From Arthrobacter sp. CDRTa11 (lineage in GTDB: Bacteria > Actinomycetota > Actinomycetes > Actinomycetales > Micrococcaceae), in NCBI RefSeq assembly GCF_026427775.1, contig NZ_CP044532.1, forward strand, positions 2,666,001-2,730,000: DNA of 64,000 nt, written 5' to 3'. Shown in pieces: positions 43,188 through 52,153 of the stretch; within the stretch, counting starts at the first letter, position 1; every line of letters starts with the position of its first letter. The notes under the pieces are model-generated. The model saw nothing but the letters and a program-made list of their open reading frames with translations. It ran no database searches and was not told where the DNA came from. A program made the translations under genes and the position numbers.

Positions 43188-44212
43188 ACACGCTGGCCAT
43201 CGATTGCCATGGCCACTTCACCACCGAGCCGCCGGAGTTCCACTCATTCCGGAAGGACCAGGTCGCCTTCGCTGAAGGACGATCAGAAGAACGGCCGGTG
43301 TATACGGGCATCCCGGACGAAGACCTGCGCAGGATCATCACGGACAACCAGCTACGGATCCAGCAGGAACGGGGATCGGATTTCACCATCCTCTCGCCGC
43401 GGGCGTCCGGAATGGGCCATCATGTACCGGGCCAGGAAACGGCGGTGGACTGGGCCCGCCTGTCCAACGATACGATCCGGCGAATCTGTGAACTCTTCCC
43501 GCTGAACTTCGCCGCCGTCTGCCAGTTGCCGCAAACCGTCGACGGCGGCCTTGGCCCTGTCATAGCCGAACTGGAGCGCTGCGTCTCTGCCGGCTTCGTT
43601 GGCTGCAACGTCAACCCGGATCCCTCCGGCGGGCACTGGTCGGCTCCGCCGCTTTACGATCCCTGGTGGGACCCGCTCTGGGAGGCCATGACCAGGCTCG
43701 ACGTCCCGGGCATGATCCACGTCTCCGGCTCCTGCGAACGCGCACTGCACACCACGGGGGCGCACTACCTGGCTGCCGATACCGCTGTTTTTATGCAGTT
43801 GATCGAAGGGGATCTCTTCGAACGCCATCCAAACCTGCGTCTGATCATCCCCCATGGCGGCGGCGCGGCTCCCTATCACTGGGGGCGCTACCGGGGCCTG
43901 TCCATGATGCTGGGCAAGCAGCCCCTGGCAGAACACGTGATGCAGAATCTGTTCTTCGACACCTGCGTCTACCACCAGGCGGGGATCGACCTGCTCTTCC
44001 GGATGGTGGAGCCCAAGAACATCCTCTTCGGCTCGGAACTGCTGGGAGCGGTGCGCGCCGATGACCCGGAAACAGGCCACAGCTTTGACGACACCAAACG
44101 CTACATCGACGCCCTGAACCTCGGTCAAGACACGCATCACGCGGTCCTGGGCGGAAACGCCCGGCAGGTCTACCCGCGGCTTGATGCGCTGCTTACGGCC
44201 CAGGGCCGCTAG
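43175..44212 (+). CDS. ligJ: 4-oxalomesaconate hydratase (LigJ-type), cluster B
   Basis: The 345-residue paralog of the cluster A enzyme retains the metal HxH in IDCHGHF, TDNQLRIQQERG, AELERCVSAGFVGCNVNPDPSGG, MIHVSGSC, IPHGGGAAPYHWGR and FGSELLGAVR. It should hydrate 4-oxalomesaconate. The start lies inside the end of the P450 gene, so the two are translated together. Confidence 0.9.
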   Translation: MERLNTLAIDCHGHFTTEPPEFHSFRKDQVAFAEGRSEERPVYTGIPDEDLRRIITDNQLRIQQERGSDFTILSPRASGMGHHVPGQETAVDWARLSNDTIRRICELFPLNFAAVCQLPQTVDGGLGPVIAELERCVSAGFVGCNVNPDPSGGHWSAPPLYDPWWDPLWEAMTRLDVPGMIHVSGSCERALHTTGAHYLAADTAVFMQLIEGDLFERHPNLRLIIPHGGGAAPYHWGRYRGLSMMLGKQPLAEHVMQNLFFDTCVYHQAGIDLLFRMVEPKNILFGSELLGAVRADDPETGHSFDDTKRYIDALNLGQDTHHAVLGGNARQVYPRLDALLTAQGR

Positions 44213-44248
44213 AGAAGTACAACTTTCCGGAACATAGGAGTTCTCACC

Positions 44249-45184
44249 ATGACACCATCTTTGACTCAAGTGCGCCTTGCGGGAGGTGCCCAGGGGTTCA
44301 ACTGGCTTCCCGTATTTGTCGCCGAAGAGCAGGGCCTTTTCGAACGGAATGGGCTGACGATTGAATATCTGAAGCTTGGATCCGTTGACAAGGCCACCAC
44401 CGCGGTGCGTGAAGGAACGGCAGACCTTGCCATCACCCCGCCGGAAGGGGCCATCGCGGACTTCGTCTCCGGTGGCAGCCTTCGGATCATCGGCGCCAAC
44501 GCCGTCCGCCTCCCGATGTCACTGGTGGCACGGCCGGACGTCGCGGGCATCCAAGAACTGCGTGGTAAGCGGATTGGAACATCGTCCCTGACCGAGGGAA
44601 CCGCCATCTACACACAGATGATGCTTCAGCAGGAAGGCCTGAGCTACCCCGCTGACTATGACTTTGTCCTTGCCGGTGTTCATACCACCAGGTGGGCGGC
44701 GCTGAGGAATGGCGAGATCGATGCCGCACCCCAGCCCGCTCCATGGAACTTCCTTGCCGAACGCGAGGGGTACCGCCTCATCGGCGAGACGAATGACGTG
44801 ATCCCTGAGCTTGTGTTCGCGGCCCTCATCGGCAATTCCGGCTGGGTCTCTGCGAACCCGGAGACGGTGGGGAAGCTCGTGGCAGCGCTGGCCGAGGCCC
44901 ACGAGTTCGTCAATGATCCCGCCAACGATGCCGTTACCCTGCCGATTTATCAGCGGCTGACGACACCCGGAGACGTGGAACTGGCCACCCAGGGACTCGC
45001 ATACACCAGGGACATGGGGATGTGGCCGGGCAATCTCCAGATCGTGCCCACTGCGCTGCAGGCAACCGTTGACCTGATGATCCGCGTCGGGTTGCTGGGG
45101 TCCGAACACCGAACCACAGCAGAAGGCGCGTTCGACCCCGGCTTTGTCCGGCAGCTCACCGCACCCACGCCGGCAACTGCATAA
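44249..45184 (+). CDS. SBP-fold (SsuA/TauA/NMT1-like) protein without signal peptide, cluster B
   Basis: The 311-residue paralog of the protein at 17433 shows near-identical blocks: [78 protein letters not shown] and [13 protein letters not shown]. The fold starts at about residue 7, with no signal peptide or lipobox. It again lies between ligJ and ligK. Conservation of both protein and gene position in two otherwise different clusters supports a catalytic or intracellular-binding role in the pathway. AGGAG precedes the ATG. Confidence 0.82.
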   Translation: MTPSLTQVRLAGGAQGFNWLPVFVAEEQGLFERNGLTIEYLKLGSVDKATTAVREGTADLAITPPEGAIADFVSGGSLRIIGANAVRLPMSLVARPDVAGIQELRGKRIGTSSLTEGTAIYTQMMLQQEGLSYPADYDFVLAGVHTTRWAALRNGEIDAAPQPAPWNFLAEREGYRLIGETNDVIPELVFAALIGNSGWVSANPETVGKLVAALAEAHEFVNDPANDAVTLPIYQRLTTPGDVELATQGLAYTRDMGMWPGNLQIVPTALQATVDLMIRVGLLGSEHRTTAEGAFDPGFVRQLTAPTPATA

Positions 45185-45198
45185 GGAAGGGAAAAGTC

Positions 45199-45870
45199 AT
45201 GGCAAAAGTAGTGACAGAAACCAAACGGACCGGGGCCGGGATCTGCGAAGGATTCGCCGCCCTCGGTGTGGCCACCGCCCATGAAGCACAGAACCGGACC
45301 GGGCTGCTGGGCGCCAGGCTGCGCCCCCGGCAATCAGGAACAACCATTGCGGGGCCTGCACTGACCTGCGAGGTGGCACCGGGAGACAACTGGATGATCC
45401 ACGTCGCCCTGGAACAGGCGCAGCCGGGAGACATCCTGGTGGTGACACCGACATCCCCCTGTGATGACGGCTATTTCGGGGATCTTCTCGCCACCTCGGC
45501 GATGGCCAGGGGCATCCGGGGGCTGGTCATTGACGCGGGAGTTCGCGATGTCGCCCAGTTGCGCGCCATGGGCTTTCCTGTCTGGAGCAAGGCAGTCAGC
45601 GCCCAGGGAACGGTGAAGGAAACGCTCGCCGACGTCCAGGTGCCTATTGTTTGCGGCGGCGCCCTGATCATCCCGGGAGATGTGGTCATTGCTGACGACG
45701 ACGGCATCTGCGTAGTGCCGCAGGGCAGCGCAGCAACGGTGCTTGGGAAGGCCCGCGCCCGCGCCGCGATGGAGGAAGAGAAACGACAGCTCTATGAGGC
45801 CGGCCACCTGAGCCTGGACGTCAATGACATGCGGCCCCGACTGAGAGAGAAAGGCCTTATCCATGAGTAA
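45199..45870 (+). CDS. ligK: 4-carboxy-4-hydroxy-2-oxoadipate aldolase (LigK-like), cluster B
   Basis: The 223-residue RraA-like aldolase is a paralog of the one at 16753. The active-site motif IDAGVRD and the blocks [49 protein letters not shown] are shared. It should release pyruvate and oxaloacetate. AAGGAAGG precedes the ATG, and it overlaps the cupin gene by 8 bases (ATGAGTAA). Confidence 0.88.
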   Translation: MAKVVTETKRTGAGICEGFAALGVATAHEAQNRTGLLGARLRPRQSGTTIAGPALTCEVAPGDNWMIHVALEQAQPGDILVVTPTSPCDDGYFGDLLATSAMARGIRGLVIDAGVRDVAQLRAMGFPVWSKAVSAQGTVKETLADVQVPIVCGGALIIPGDVVIADDDGICVVPQGSAATVLGKARARAAMEEEKRQLYEAGHLSLDVNDMRPRLREKGLIHE

Positions 45871-46420
45871 GCCTGATGCGCCCGCTGTCCCGCGCCGGGT
45901 GGTGACGGGAGTCAGGAACGGCAGATCCGTCGTCGTGAGCGACGGCCCCGTGCCCAATGCCCACCACTACACGTCCATCCCGGGCATGATGACCTCCGTC
46001 CTTTACGCGACTGCCGCTTCACCAGGGCTGCCCCAGGAAGAGGTGGAGACCGCGCCGTTGCGGATGCACGTCCCTCCGCCGCCGGGTGAAACCCGGCTGA
46101 TGATCGTGACCTTCCCGCCGGATTCGTCGCTGGCGCTGCCCGGCTTTGATCCCGCCGCCGCGGATGCCGAACAGCGGGAGTTCATCCCGGGCCTTGCCGA
46201 ACTGTTCGAGCAGGACGCTCCCGGAATGCACAGAAGCGAGACGGTGGACTACGGCGTCGTCCTCGACGGCGAAATCTGGCTTGAGCTCGACGAAGGAGAC
46301 CGGACGCACCTGCGGACGGACGATGTGGTGGTTCAGTGCGGTACCCGGCACGCCTGGCGGAACGCCGGCGACCGCACCGCGAAGATGCTTTTTGTACTGA
46401 TCGGCGGTGAGTGGAAATGA
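45863..46420 (+). CDS. Cupin-domain protein of the aromatic module (cluster B)
   Basis: The 185-residue paralog of the cupin at 24995 has a candidate metal site at His123, Asp129 (H-x5-D) and His163 in GTRHAWRN. The conserved N-terminal part (RRVVTGV, SDGPVP, PGMMTSVLYAT) is also shared and is not part of the barrel core. The function is unknown. Its presence with LigJ, LigK and the SBP-fold protein in both clusters makes it a likely pathway enzyme. It overlaps both neighbours. Confidence 0.82.
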   Translation: MSKPDAPAVPRRVVTGVRNGRSVVVSDGPVPNAHHYTSIPGMMTSVLYATAASPGLPQEEVETAPLRMHVPPPPGETRLMIVTFPPDSSLALPGFDPAAADAEQREFIPGLAELFEQDAPGMHRSETVDYGVVLDGEIWLELDEGDRTHLRTDDVVVQCGTRHAWRNAGDRTAKMLFVLIGGEWK

Positions 46421-47652
46421 CGATGGAACGTTTTGATTGCCTCATTATCGGCGCGGGACATGCCGGGGCAGAGGCAGCGATTACCCTCCGCCAGACAGGA
46501 TTCGCGGGAACAATCGGCCTGGTGGGCAACGAGACCGTGCTCCCTTACGAGCGTCCGGCGCTGTCAAAGGAATACCTGGCCGGCAAAAAGACCTTCGACC
46601 AGCTTCTCCTGCGGCCGTCGGACTTTTGGGGCCAGCACAACGTCTCCGTCCGCCTCGGGCAGCAGGTGATTGGGATAGATGCTCCGGGCAAGACCGTGAC
46701 CTGTGAAGACGGCACCGAGATGGGTTATGGCGTCCTGGTCTGGGCCACCGGGGGCAGCCCGCGCACGCTCAATTGCCCGGGTCATGACCTGGAAGGCATC
46801 CACGCGATCCGGGATTTGGCTGACTGCGACCGGCTAATGGCCGTACTACCCGAAAGCCGGCGCATCGCAGTCATCGGCGGCGGTTTCATCGGGCTGGAGG
46901 CTGCTGCCGTCCTCCGGGAACTCGGCAAGGAGGTGGTGATCATCGAAGCCCTTGACCGTTTCCTGGCACGGGTGGCTGCGGAACCTGTGTCCCGGTTCTA
47001 TGAGACTGAGCACCGCAGCCGCGGTGTGGACATCCACCTCGGAACGGGTGTTTCGGAAATCGTGGGCAGCAATGGTGCCGTGAGTGGTGTCCGCCTTAAT
47101 GACGGACGGGTCATTGACGCTGACCAGGTCATCGTGGGGATTGGGATTGTTCCGTCCATCCAGCCTCTTGTCCTCGCGGGGGCGGAAGCGACAGCGGGTT
47201 CCACCGGTGTGCTGGTTGACGACCTCTGCCGCACCTCACTGGCCGATATCTATTGCATTGGTGACTGCGCAGTCTTGAGCAGCGGACCCGGTATCCGCAT
47301 CGAATCCAGGCAAAACGCCACTGAGCAGGCGCAAACCGCGGCCAAAGCGATCAGCGGCCAGGCTGAACCCCTGGATCTGCTCCCGTGGTTCTGGTCAAAC
47401 CAGTACGATCTGCGGCTCAAGACCATCGGCCTGAGCCTCGGCTATGACCAGACGGTCTTGCGCGGTGACCCGGAAAGCCGGAGCTTCTCGCTGATCTACC
47501 TGAAGCAGGGCGCCGTCATTGCACTGGACTGCATCAACGCCACGAAGGACTACATGCAGGGACGCAAGCTTGTCGAAGCCAGCTCCCGCATCGATCCCGC
47601 CATCCTGGCGGACCAAGGGAAACCACTCAAAGAGATGGCCGCTGCCATCTGA
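46417..47652 (+). CDS. NAD(P)H ferredoxin reductase (putidaredoxin-reductase type)
   Basis: The 411-residue FAD protein starts with LIIGAGHAGAEAAITLRQTGFAGTIGLVG and has PYERPALSKEYL. The NAD-binding motif is VIGGGFIGLEAAAVLRELGKEV, and the FAD GD motif is in IYCIGDCAV. It passes electrons from NAD(P)H to the ferredoxin encoded next, and so to the P450. ATGs at 46417 and 46423 and a GTG at 46411 are possible; 46417 overlaps the cupin stop as ATGA. Confidence 0.9.
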   Translation: MTMERFDCLIIGAGHAGAEAAITLRQTGFAGTIGLVGNETVLPYERPALSKEYLAGKKTFDQLLLRPSDFWGQHNVSVRLGQQVIGIDAPGKTVTCEDGTEMGYGVLVWATGGSPRTLNCPGHDLEGIHAIRDLADCDRLMAVLPESRRIAVIGGGFIGLEAAAVLRELGKEVVIIEALDRFLARVAAEPVSRFYETEHRSRGVDIHLGTGVSEIVGSNGAVSGVRLNDGRVIDADQVIVGIGIVPSIQPLVLAGAEATAGSTGVLVDDLCRTSLADIYCIGDCAVLSSGPGIRIESRQNATEQAQTAAKAISGQAEPLDLLPWFWSNQYDLRLKTIGLSLGYDQTVLRGDPESRSFSLIYLKQGAVIALDCINATKDYMQGRKLVEASSRIDPAILADQGKPLKEMAAAI

Positions 47653-47700
47653 CCTGCTGCACGAGCGCAGGTTTGAAACTTACCCAGAAGGAGGAAAGTC

Positions 47701-48018
47701 ATGGAATTTACTGTTACTACCCGGGACGACGTCGACCACACCATCGAGGCCCGCACCGGCATTTCGCTAATGCAGAATATCCGTAACGCCGGCATCGAGG
47801 AACTTGAGGCCATTTGTGGCGGCGCGCTGTCGTGCGCCACCTGCCACGTCTACGTGCAGAGCCTGCCCGCCGGTGCCGAACTGCCCGCAAAGTCCCGGGA
47901 CGAGGAAGACCTCCTCGACGCCTCGGACTGCCTGACATCCCATTCCCGGCTGTCCTGCCAACTGGTCTTTGACACACCCCTGAGCGGCATGCGGGTCACC
48001 GTAGCGCCTGAGGACTGA
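47701..48018 (+). CDS. [2Fe-2S] ferredoxin, putidaredoxin type
   Basis: The 105-residue ferredoxin has the adrenodoxin/putidaredoxin cluster ligands C-x5-C-x2-C (ICGGALSCATCHVYV) and the fourth cysteine in RLSCQLVF. It carries single electrons from the preceding reductase to the P450, completing a class I three-component system. GAAGGAGG precedes the ATG. Confidence 0.93.
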   Translation: MEFTVTTRDDVDHTIEARTGISLMQNIRNAGIEELEAICGGALSCATCHVYVQSLPAGAELPAKSRDEEDLLDASDCLTSHSRLSCQLVFDTPLSGMRVTVAPED

Positions 48019-48054
48019 CCCATCCAGCGTCCAGCTGAATCAGAAAGAGGAATT

Positions 48055-49164
48055 ATGCAGCAACTAATGCGCGCCGCGCGGCTCCACGCCGTCGGCGAAA
48101 AGATGGTCATTGAGGACGTCGAACGGCCCAGGGCAACCGGCACGGACGTAGTGGTTGAAGTCAAAGGATGCGGAATGGTGCCGAACCTGGGCAACGTCCT
48201 GGCAAATTGGGAAACCTGGTACCCGCAGATGCCGCTTCCGCCCCGTCCCGCGATCTTTGGCCTCGACCCGGTGGGCATCGTGCATGAGGTCGGGGAGATG
48301 GTGCTCAACGTGAAGCCGGGAGACAGGGTCTATGTCAATCCGGGGCGTTCGTGCGGGGCATGCCAGTCCTGCGCCGCCGGGACACCGCAAAAATGCGACT
48401 ACTGGACATTGAACGGCTACTTCGGCTACAACCCCAACAGCCTTGAGATGTTCAAGCGCTATCCCCACGGCGGTTTCTGCGAATACATGCGGGCTCCCCA
48501 GACCGCCATCGTCAAGCTTCCGGACAACATAGAGTTCCGCCAGGCAACCCGGATGGGTTACTTGGGAACGTCCTACGCTGCAGTCAAGAAGATGGGCCCG
48601 CTGGCCGGTAAATCCCTCATCATCAACGGCGCGTCGGGAACGCTCGGAGTGGGTGTCACCCTGGTGGCCCTGGCCCTTGGCATTTCCCGCATCTACGCCG
48701 TCGCCAGGGGACTGCCCTTGCTGCAGAGGCTGCAGGCCCTTGCCCCGGAGCGCATCGAAATCTTCTCCAACACCGAAGGCAGCACCGCAACCTGGGTCAA
48801 GTCCAGGACCGGGGGAGCGGGAGCGGATTTGATGGTGGATACCCTCGGTGCCGTTGCCTCGCTCGACTCGCTCAAGGATGCCATGCACGGTGTACGGCGC
48901 GGTGGACGCATCATCAACATCGGCGGAACCGCGGGGGACCTCAGCATTGACGTGAAGTGGTGGATGGACGAGCAGATGGAACTCCTTGGCTCGGTGTGGT
49001 TCACGTCGGCTGAGGCGATCGAACTTGCAGAGCTGTTGCGCAACGGGACTATCGACATCTCCGTGCTGACTCCTAAGAGCTGGCCACTGGATGACATCAA
49101 TGAAGCCATCTCAGGGGTCGCCAGTGGCGACGGCGGTTTTACCAGCTATCTCGTCGAAATCTGA
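48055..49164 (+). CDS. Zinc-binding MDR alcohol dehydrogenase (paralog 3)
   Basis: The 369-residue protein is the more distant of the three paralogs. It shares GCGMVPNLGNVLANWETWYPQMPLP, the structural cysteines SCGACQSCAAGTPQKC, GYLGTSYAAVKKMG and INGASGTLGVGVTL. It should oxidise an alcohol intermediate or reduce an aldehyde with NAD(P). AGAGGAA precedes the ATG at 48055. It closes the P450 operon before the next promoter. Confidence 0.86.
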   Translation: MQQLMRAARLHAVGEKMVIEDVERPRATGTDVVVEVKGCGMVPNLGNVLANWETWYPQMPLPPRPAIFGLDPVGIVHEVGEMVLNVKPGDRVYVNPGRSCGACQSCAAGTPQKCDYWTLNGYFGYNPNSLEMFKRYPHGGFCEYMRAPQTAIVKLPDNIEFRQATRMGYLGTSYAAVKKMGPLAGKSLIINGASGTLGVGVTLVALALGISRIYAVARGLPLLQRLQALAPERIEIFSNTEGSTATWVKSRTGGAGADLMVDTLGAVASLDSLKDAMHGVRRGGRIINIGGTAGDLSIDVKWWMDEQMELLGSVWFTSAEAIELAELLRNGTIDISVLTPKSWPLDDINEAISGVASGDGGFTSYLVEI

Positions 49165-49223
49165 GCATCCCTGGGAGCAGCAAACGCATCCGAATAAAAC
49201 CGCTGCCATAGGGCAGAAATCCA

Positions 49224-49279
49224 TTGACTCACCATGTGACCTGAGATACTCTTCAGTATCTGAAGTCCTAGCGGTATCT
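49224..49279 (+). promoter_or_regulatory. Promoter with GATAC-N6-GTATC operator before the CUT2 ABC genes
   Basis: TTGACT at 49224, a 17-base spacer and TACTCT at 49247 form the promoter. AGATAC-TCTTCA-GTATCT (49244-49261) covers the -10, and a third GTATCT lies 18 bases later at 49274, exactly as before the P450 gene. The 10 bases ATCCATTGAC are identical at the two promoters. Confidence 0.78.
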
Positions 49280-49388
49280 ACGAGAAAAACCGCACAGCGA
49301 CACATCCACACAGCTCAGCAAAACCCATCATCCCGGCACGTCCTGCCGGGCGGTATGACAAAGAAGTCACCAGAAAGCGAGCAACATT

Positions 49389-50561
49389 ATGCAACGACGC
49401 ATTAAACGCGCCTTGAGTTCTGCCGCAGTCATCGCCTCCATCTCACTTGCCGCCGCAGGCTGCGCCGCGGACGGCGCCAGTGACGGGCCGACGGCGGGGG
49501 TCACCTACCGTGACGCAAGCGGCAATTGTGCCGCACCTCCGCTGGCGGGAGTCGATTTCGGTGCTGCGCAGGCATTCCTCAAGCCGTTCGAGCAGAAGGC
49601 AACCGGGCTGCTTGTGACCAAGCCGCTGCCACAGCCCATCAACCCCGGCACCACCGTCGCCTACCTGGACAACGGCTCGGCTGTCTCGGGACTTATCTGG
49701 GGATTCATGGAGGCAGCAGGCAAGACAGCCGGCGTGACCATGCAGCGTGTAGCCACCGGGACGAATGCCCAAAGCATCAACACGGCGCTCAGCTCGGTTG
49801 TTGAAACAGCTCCTGACATCCTGGTTGCGGCCGCCACGGATGCCACGTTCTTCCAGGACCAGCTCAAGGCACTCGAGGCCGCCGGCACCACCGTTGTGTA
49901 CGCGGGGTCTACCAACGCGGAAGACTTTGGCCTGCTCGACTCTTTCTCCGGCCACGGCGCGTCGATCGAGAACGGCAAGGTTCTTGCTGCCAGCGCAGTG
50001 AACTTTACCTGTGGCACGGGGACGGAATTCGTGTTCTACAACGTCCCTGAATTCACGTTCTCCCAGGTGCAGCTTGAGGCGATCCGGGAGTACCTGCCGA
50101 CGCTGTGCCCTGAATGCAAGCTCCGCGTGGCGGAGATCCCGGTAGCCACCATGGACACCACTGCCGGTGACGCAATTGTGAGTGACCTGCAGGCGCATCC
50201 GGAAACGCAGTACTTCATGACAGTTGCCGACCAGATGCAGATCGGGCTGAAGGCAAAGCAGGAGCTCGCCGGAATAAATGTTCCCGGCATTGGACATTCC
50301 TCGCTCCCGCCGAACGTCGAGCAGATCGCCAGCGGACTCCAGTCCGCCGGTTACGCAGCCGACTACAACATGTACGCCTGGCTGCTCATGGACGAGGGAC
50401 TCCGCCGCCACATGGGTGAAACCGTGACCTACGACGACTGGGCCAACGCCACCCAGCACATGTCGCGAGTACTCACCGCGCAGAATGCCGGCGAGTACCC
50501 GCACGGTTTCGTTGCCTACCCCAACATGGTGGAGGACTTCAAGAAGCTCTGGGGCAAGTGA
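49389..50561 (+). CDS. CUT2-type ABC transporter substrate-binding lipoprotein
   Basis: The 390-residue protein has a lipoprotein signal (SLAAAGCAADG lipobox) and a periplasmic-binding domain of the sugar (RbsB-like) type. It contains DNGSAVSGLIWGFMEAAGKTAGVTMQRV and ATDATFFQDQLKALEAAGTTVVYAG. It delivers a ligand to the ATPase/permease pair encoded next. The shared operator with the P450 operon suggests import of a pathway substrate or its glycoside rather than an ordinary sugar. Confidence 0.85.
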   Translation: MQRRIKRALSSAAVIASISLAAAGCAADGASDGPTAGVTYRDASGNCAAPPLAGVDFGAAQAFLKPFEQKATGLLVTKPLPQPINPGTTVAYLDNGSAVSGLIWGFMEAAGKTAGVTMQRVATGTNAQSINTALSSVVETAPDILVAAATDATFFQDQLKALEAAGTTVVYAGSTNAEDFGLLDSFSGHGASIENGKVLAASAVNFTCGTGTEFVFYNVPEFTFSQVQLEAIREYLPTLCPECKLRVAEIPVATMDTTAGDAIVSDLQAHPETQYFMTVADQMQIGLKAKQELAGINVPGIGHSSLPPNVEQIASGLQSAGYAADYNMYAWLLMDEGLRRHMGETVTYDDWANATQHMSRVLTAQNAGEYPHGFVAYPNMVEDFKKLWGK

Positions 50562-52153
50562 ACCACGTGACTGCCGGCACGCCAGCTGACCTGGTGAGCC
50601 CTGGCTCCGGGCCTCTGCTGAGAATCCAGGGCGTTACCAAGGACTTCCCGGCGCTGCGGGCCCTGGATGACGTGTCGATGGACCTTCACAGCGGCGAGGT
50701 TGTTGCGGTGGTGGGCCACAACGGCTCCGGCAAATCGACCCTTGTCAAGATTCTGGCTGGACTCTACGTGGCCGATGGTGGAACTGTTGAATTGGCGGCC
50801 AAGGAGGGCAGGCAGACCGAACTGCACATCATCCACCAGGACCTGGGCCTCGTCTCAGAACTCAACGCCATCGAAAACCTGGGCATGACCCACTACAAAG
50901 GCGCGGCGGCGGTGACACCCTTCAAGAGGAAGCAGGAGCGTGTCCGGGCGCTTGAGCTGATCCGCCGGTTCGGTGAGGAATTCGACGTCGACGTGCCCAT
51001 CAGCGGGCTGACTCCGGCCCAGCGGGCGATCATTGCGATCGCCCGCGCGCTGGACGGCTGGCAGCACAGCCACAACGTCCTCATTCTCGATGAGCCGACG
51101 GAGGCGCTCCACGCCAGTGAAGTCAAGATCCTCTTCGACGCCGTCAAGCGTGTGGCTGCAGACGGCGCCGGTGTCATCTTCATTTCCCACCGGCTTGACG
51201 AGGTACTGGAGATGGCGGACCGTGCAGTCGTCCTGCGCGACGGCAGGAAAGTAGCCGATGAGCAGCGGGAGACCCTGGACCATGACCAGCTCATTGCCCA
51301 TGTGACGGGTGTGGCCAAAGGCGTTGCCCTGGCCCGGCAATCGAACCGGGAGAAGGGTGCTGCGATCCTGGAAATATCGGGACTCAGAGGTGCCGGTGTG
51401 GAGTCCGTGGACCTCACCCTCCACGCCGGCGAAGTGGTTGGCGTCGCCGGTGTCCTGGGCTCGGGCCGGGAGGCACTGCCTGCCCTGATGTTCGGGGCCA
51501 TTGAGTCAAGCGCTGACAGCTACGTCCTGGGAGGGCAGCCGTATCGGAAGCGCCGGCCGGCGGAAAGTATCCGCCGCGGGATGGCGTTTGTGGCAGGGGA
51601 CAGGGCCCGCTTTGGTGCTGTCCGCGCCCTGACGGCCCGCGAGAACATCACCCTGCCCGAGCTGGCAAGCCTCCGGAGCCGCTTCGGCGGCATCAAAAGA
51701 AAAAAGGAGCGCGCCCACACCCGCGCGCTCATGGAGCAGTTCGGCGTCAGGCCGCCACGGCTGGAGCAGAAGTTCTCGCAGTTCAGCGGCGGTAACCAGC
51801 AGAAAATCGTGATGGCGAAATGGCTGCGCAACCGGCCGCAGGTTCTTCTCCTCGAGGAGCCGACCCAGGGTGTGGACATTGGTGCGAAGCAGGCCATCTA
51901 CACCGCCATCGAAACTACTGCAGACCAGGGCGCCGCCGTTCTGGTGTGCTCCTCGGACGCAAAGGAACTGGTGCGGCTGTGTGACAGGGTCCTTGTCCTG
52001 CGGAACGGAACAGTAGCGGCAGAGCTGTCCGGGGACCGATTGACAGAGACCGATCTGGTGCTGGCCGGATACGGACTGGCCCACGCCGGCGCTGACGCCA
52101 TGCCGGCGCCGGCTGCCGGCGCCGCCCGTGAAATGAGCAAAGGAAAGCAATGA
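50558..52153 (+). CDS. CUT2-type ABC transporter ATP-binding protein (duplicated cassette)
   Basis: The 531-residue protein has two ATPase halves. The first has Walker A GHNGSGKST, a variant signature ISGLTPAQRAIIAIARAL in place of LSGGQ, and Walker B VLILDEPTEAL. The second has a degenerate Walker A (GVLGSGREALP), signature FSGGNQQKIVMAKWL and VLLLEEPTQGVD, as usual for RbsA/XylG-type proteins. The GTG start overlaps the binding-protein stop (GTGA). Confidence 0.9.
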   Translation: MNHVTAGTPADLVSPGSGPLLRIQGVTKDFPALRALDDVSMDLHSGEVVAVVGHNGSGKSTLVKILAGLYVADGGTVELAAKEGRQTELHIIHQDLGLVSELNAIENLGMTHYKGAAAVTPFKRKQERVRALELIRRFGEEFDVDVPISGLTPAQRAIIAIARALDGWQHSHNVLILDEPTEALHASEVKILFDAVKRVAADGAGVIFISHRLDEVLEMADRAVVLRDGRKVADEQRETLDHDQLIAHVTGVAKGVALARQSNREKGAAILEISGLRGAGVESVDLTLHAGEVVGVAGVLGSGREALPALMFGAIESSADSYVLGGQPYRKRRPAESIRRGMAFVAGDRARFGAVRALTARENITLPELASLRSRFGGIKRKKERAHTRALMEQFGVRPPRLEQKFSQFSGGNQQKIVMAKWLRNRPQVLLLEEPTQGVDIGAKQAIYTAIETTADQGAAVLVCSSDAKELVRLCDRVLVLRNGTVAAELSGDRLTETDLVLAGYGLAHAGADAMPAPAAGAAREMSKGKQ

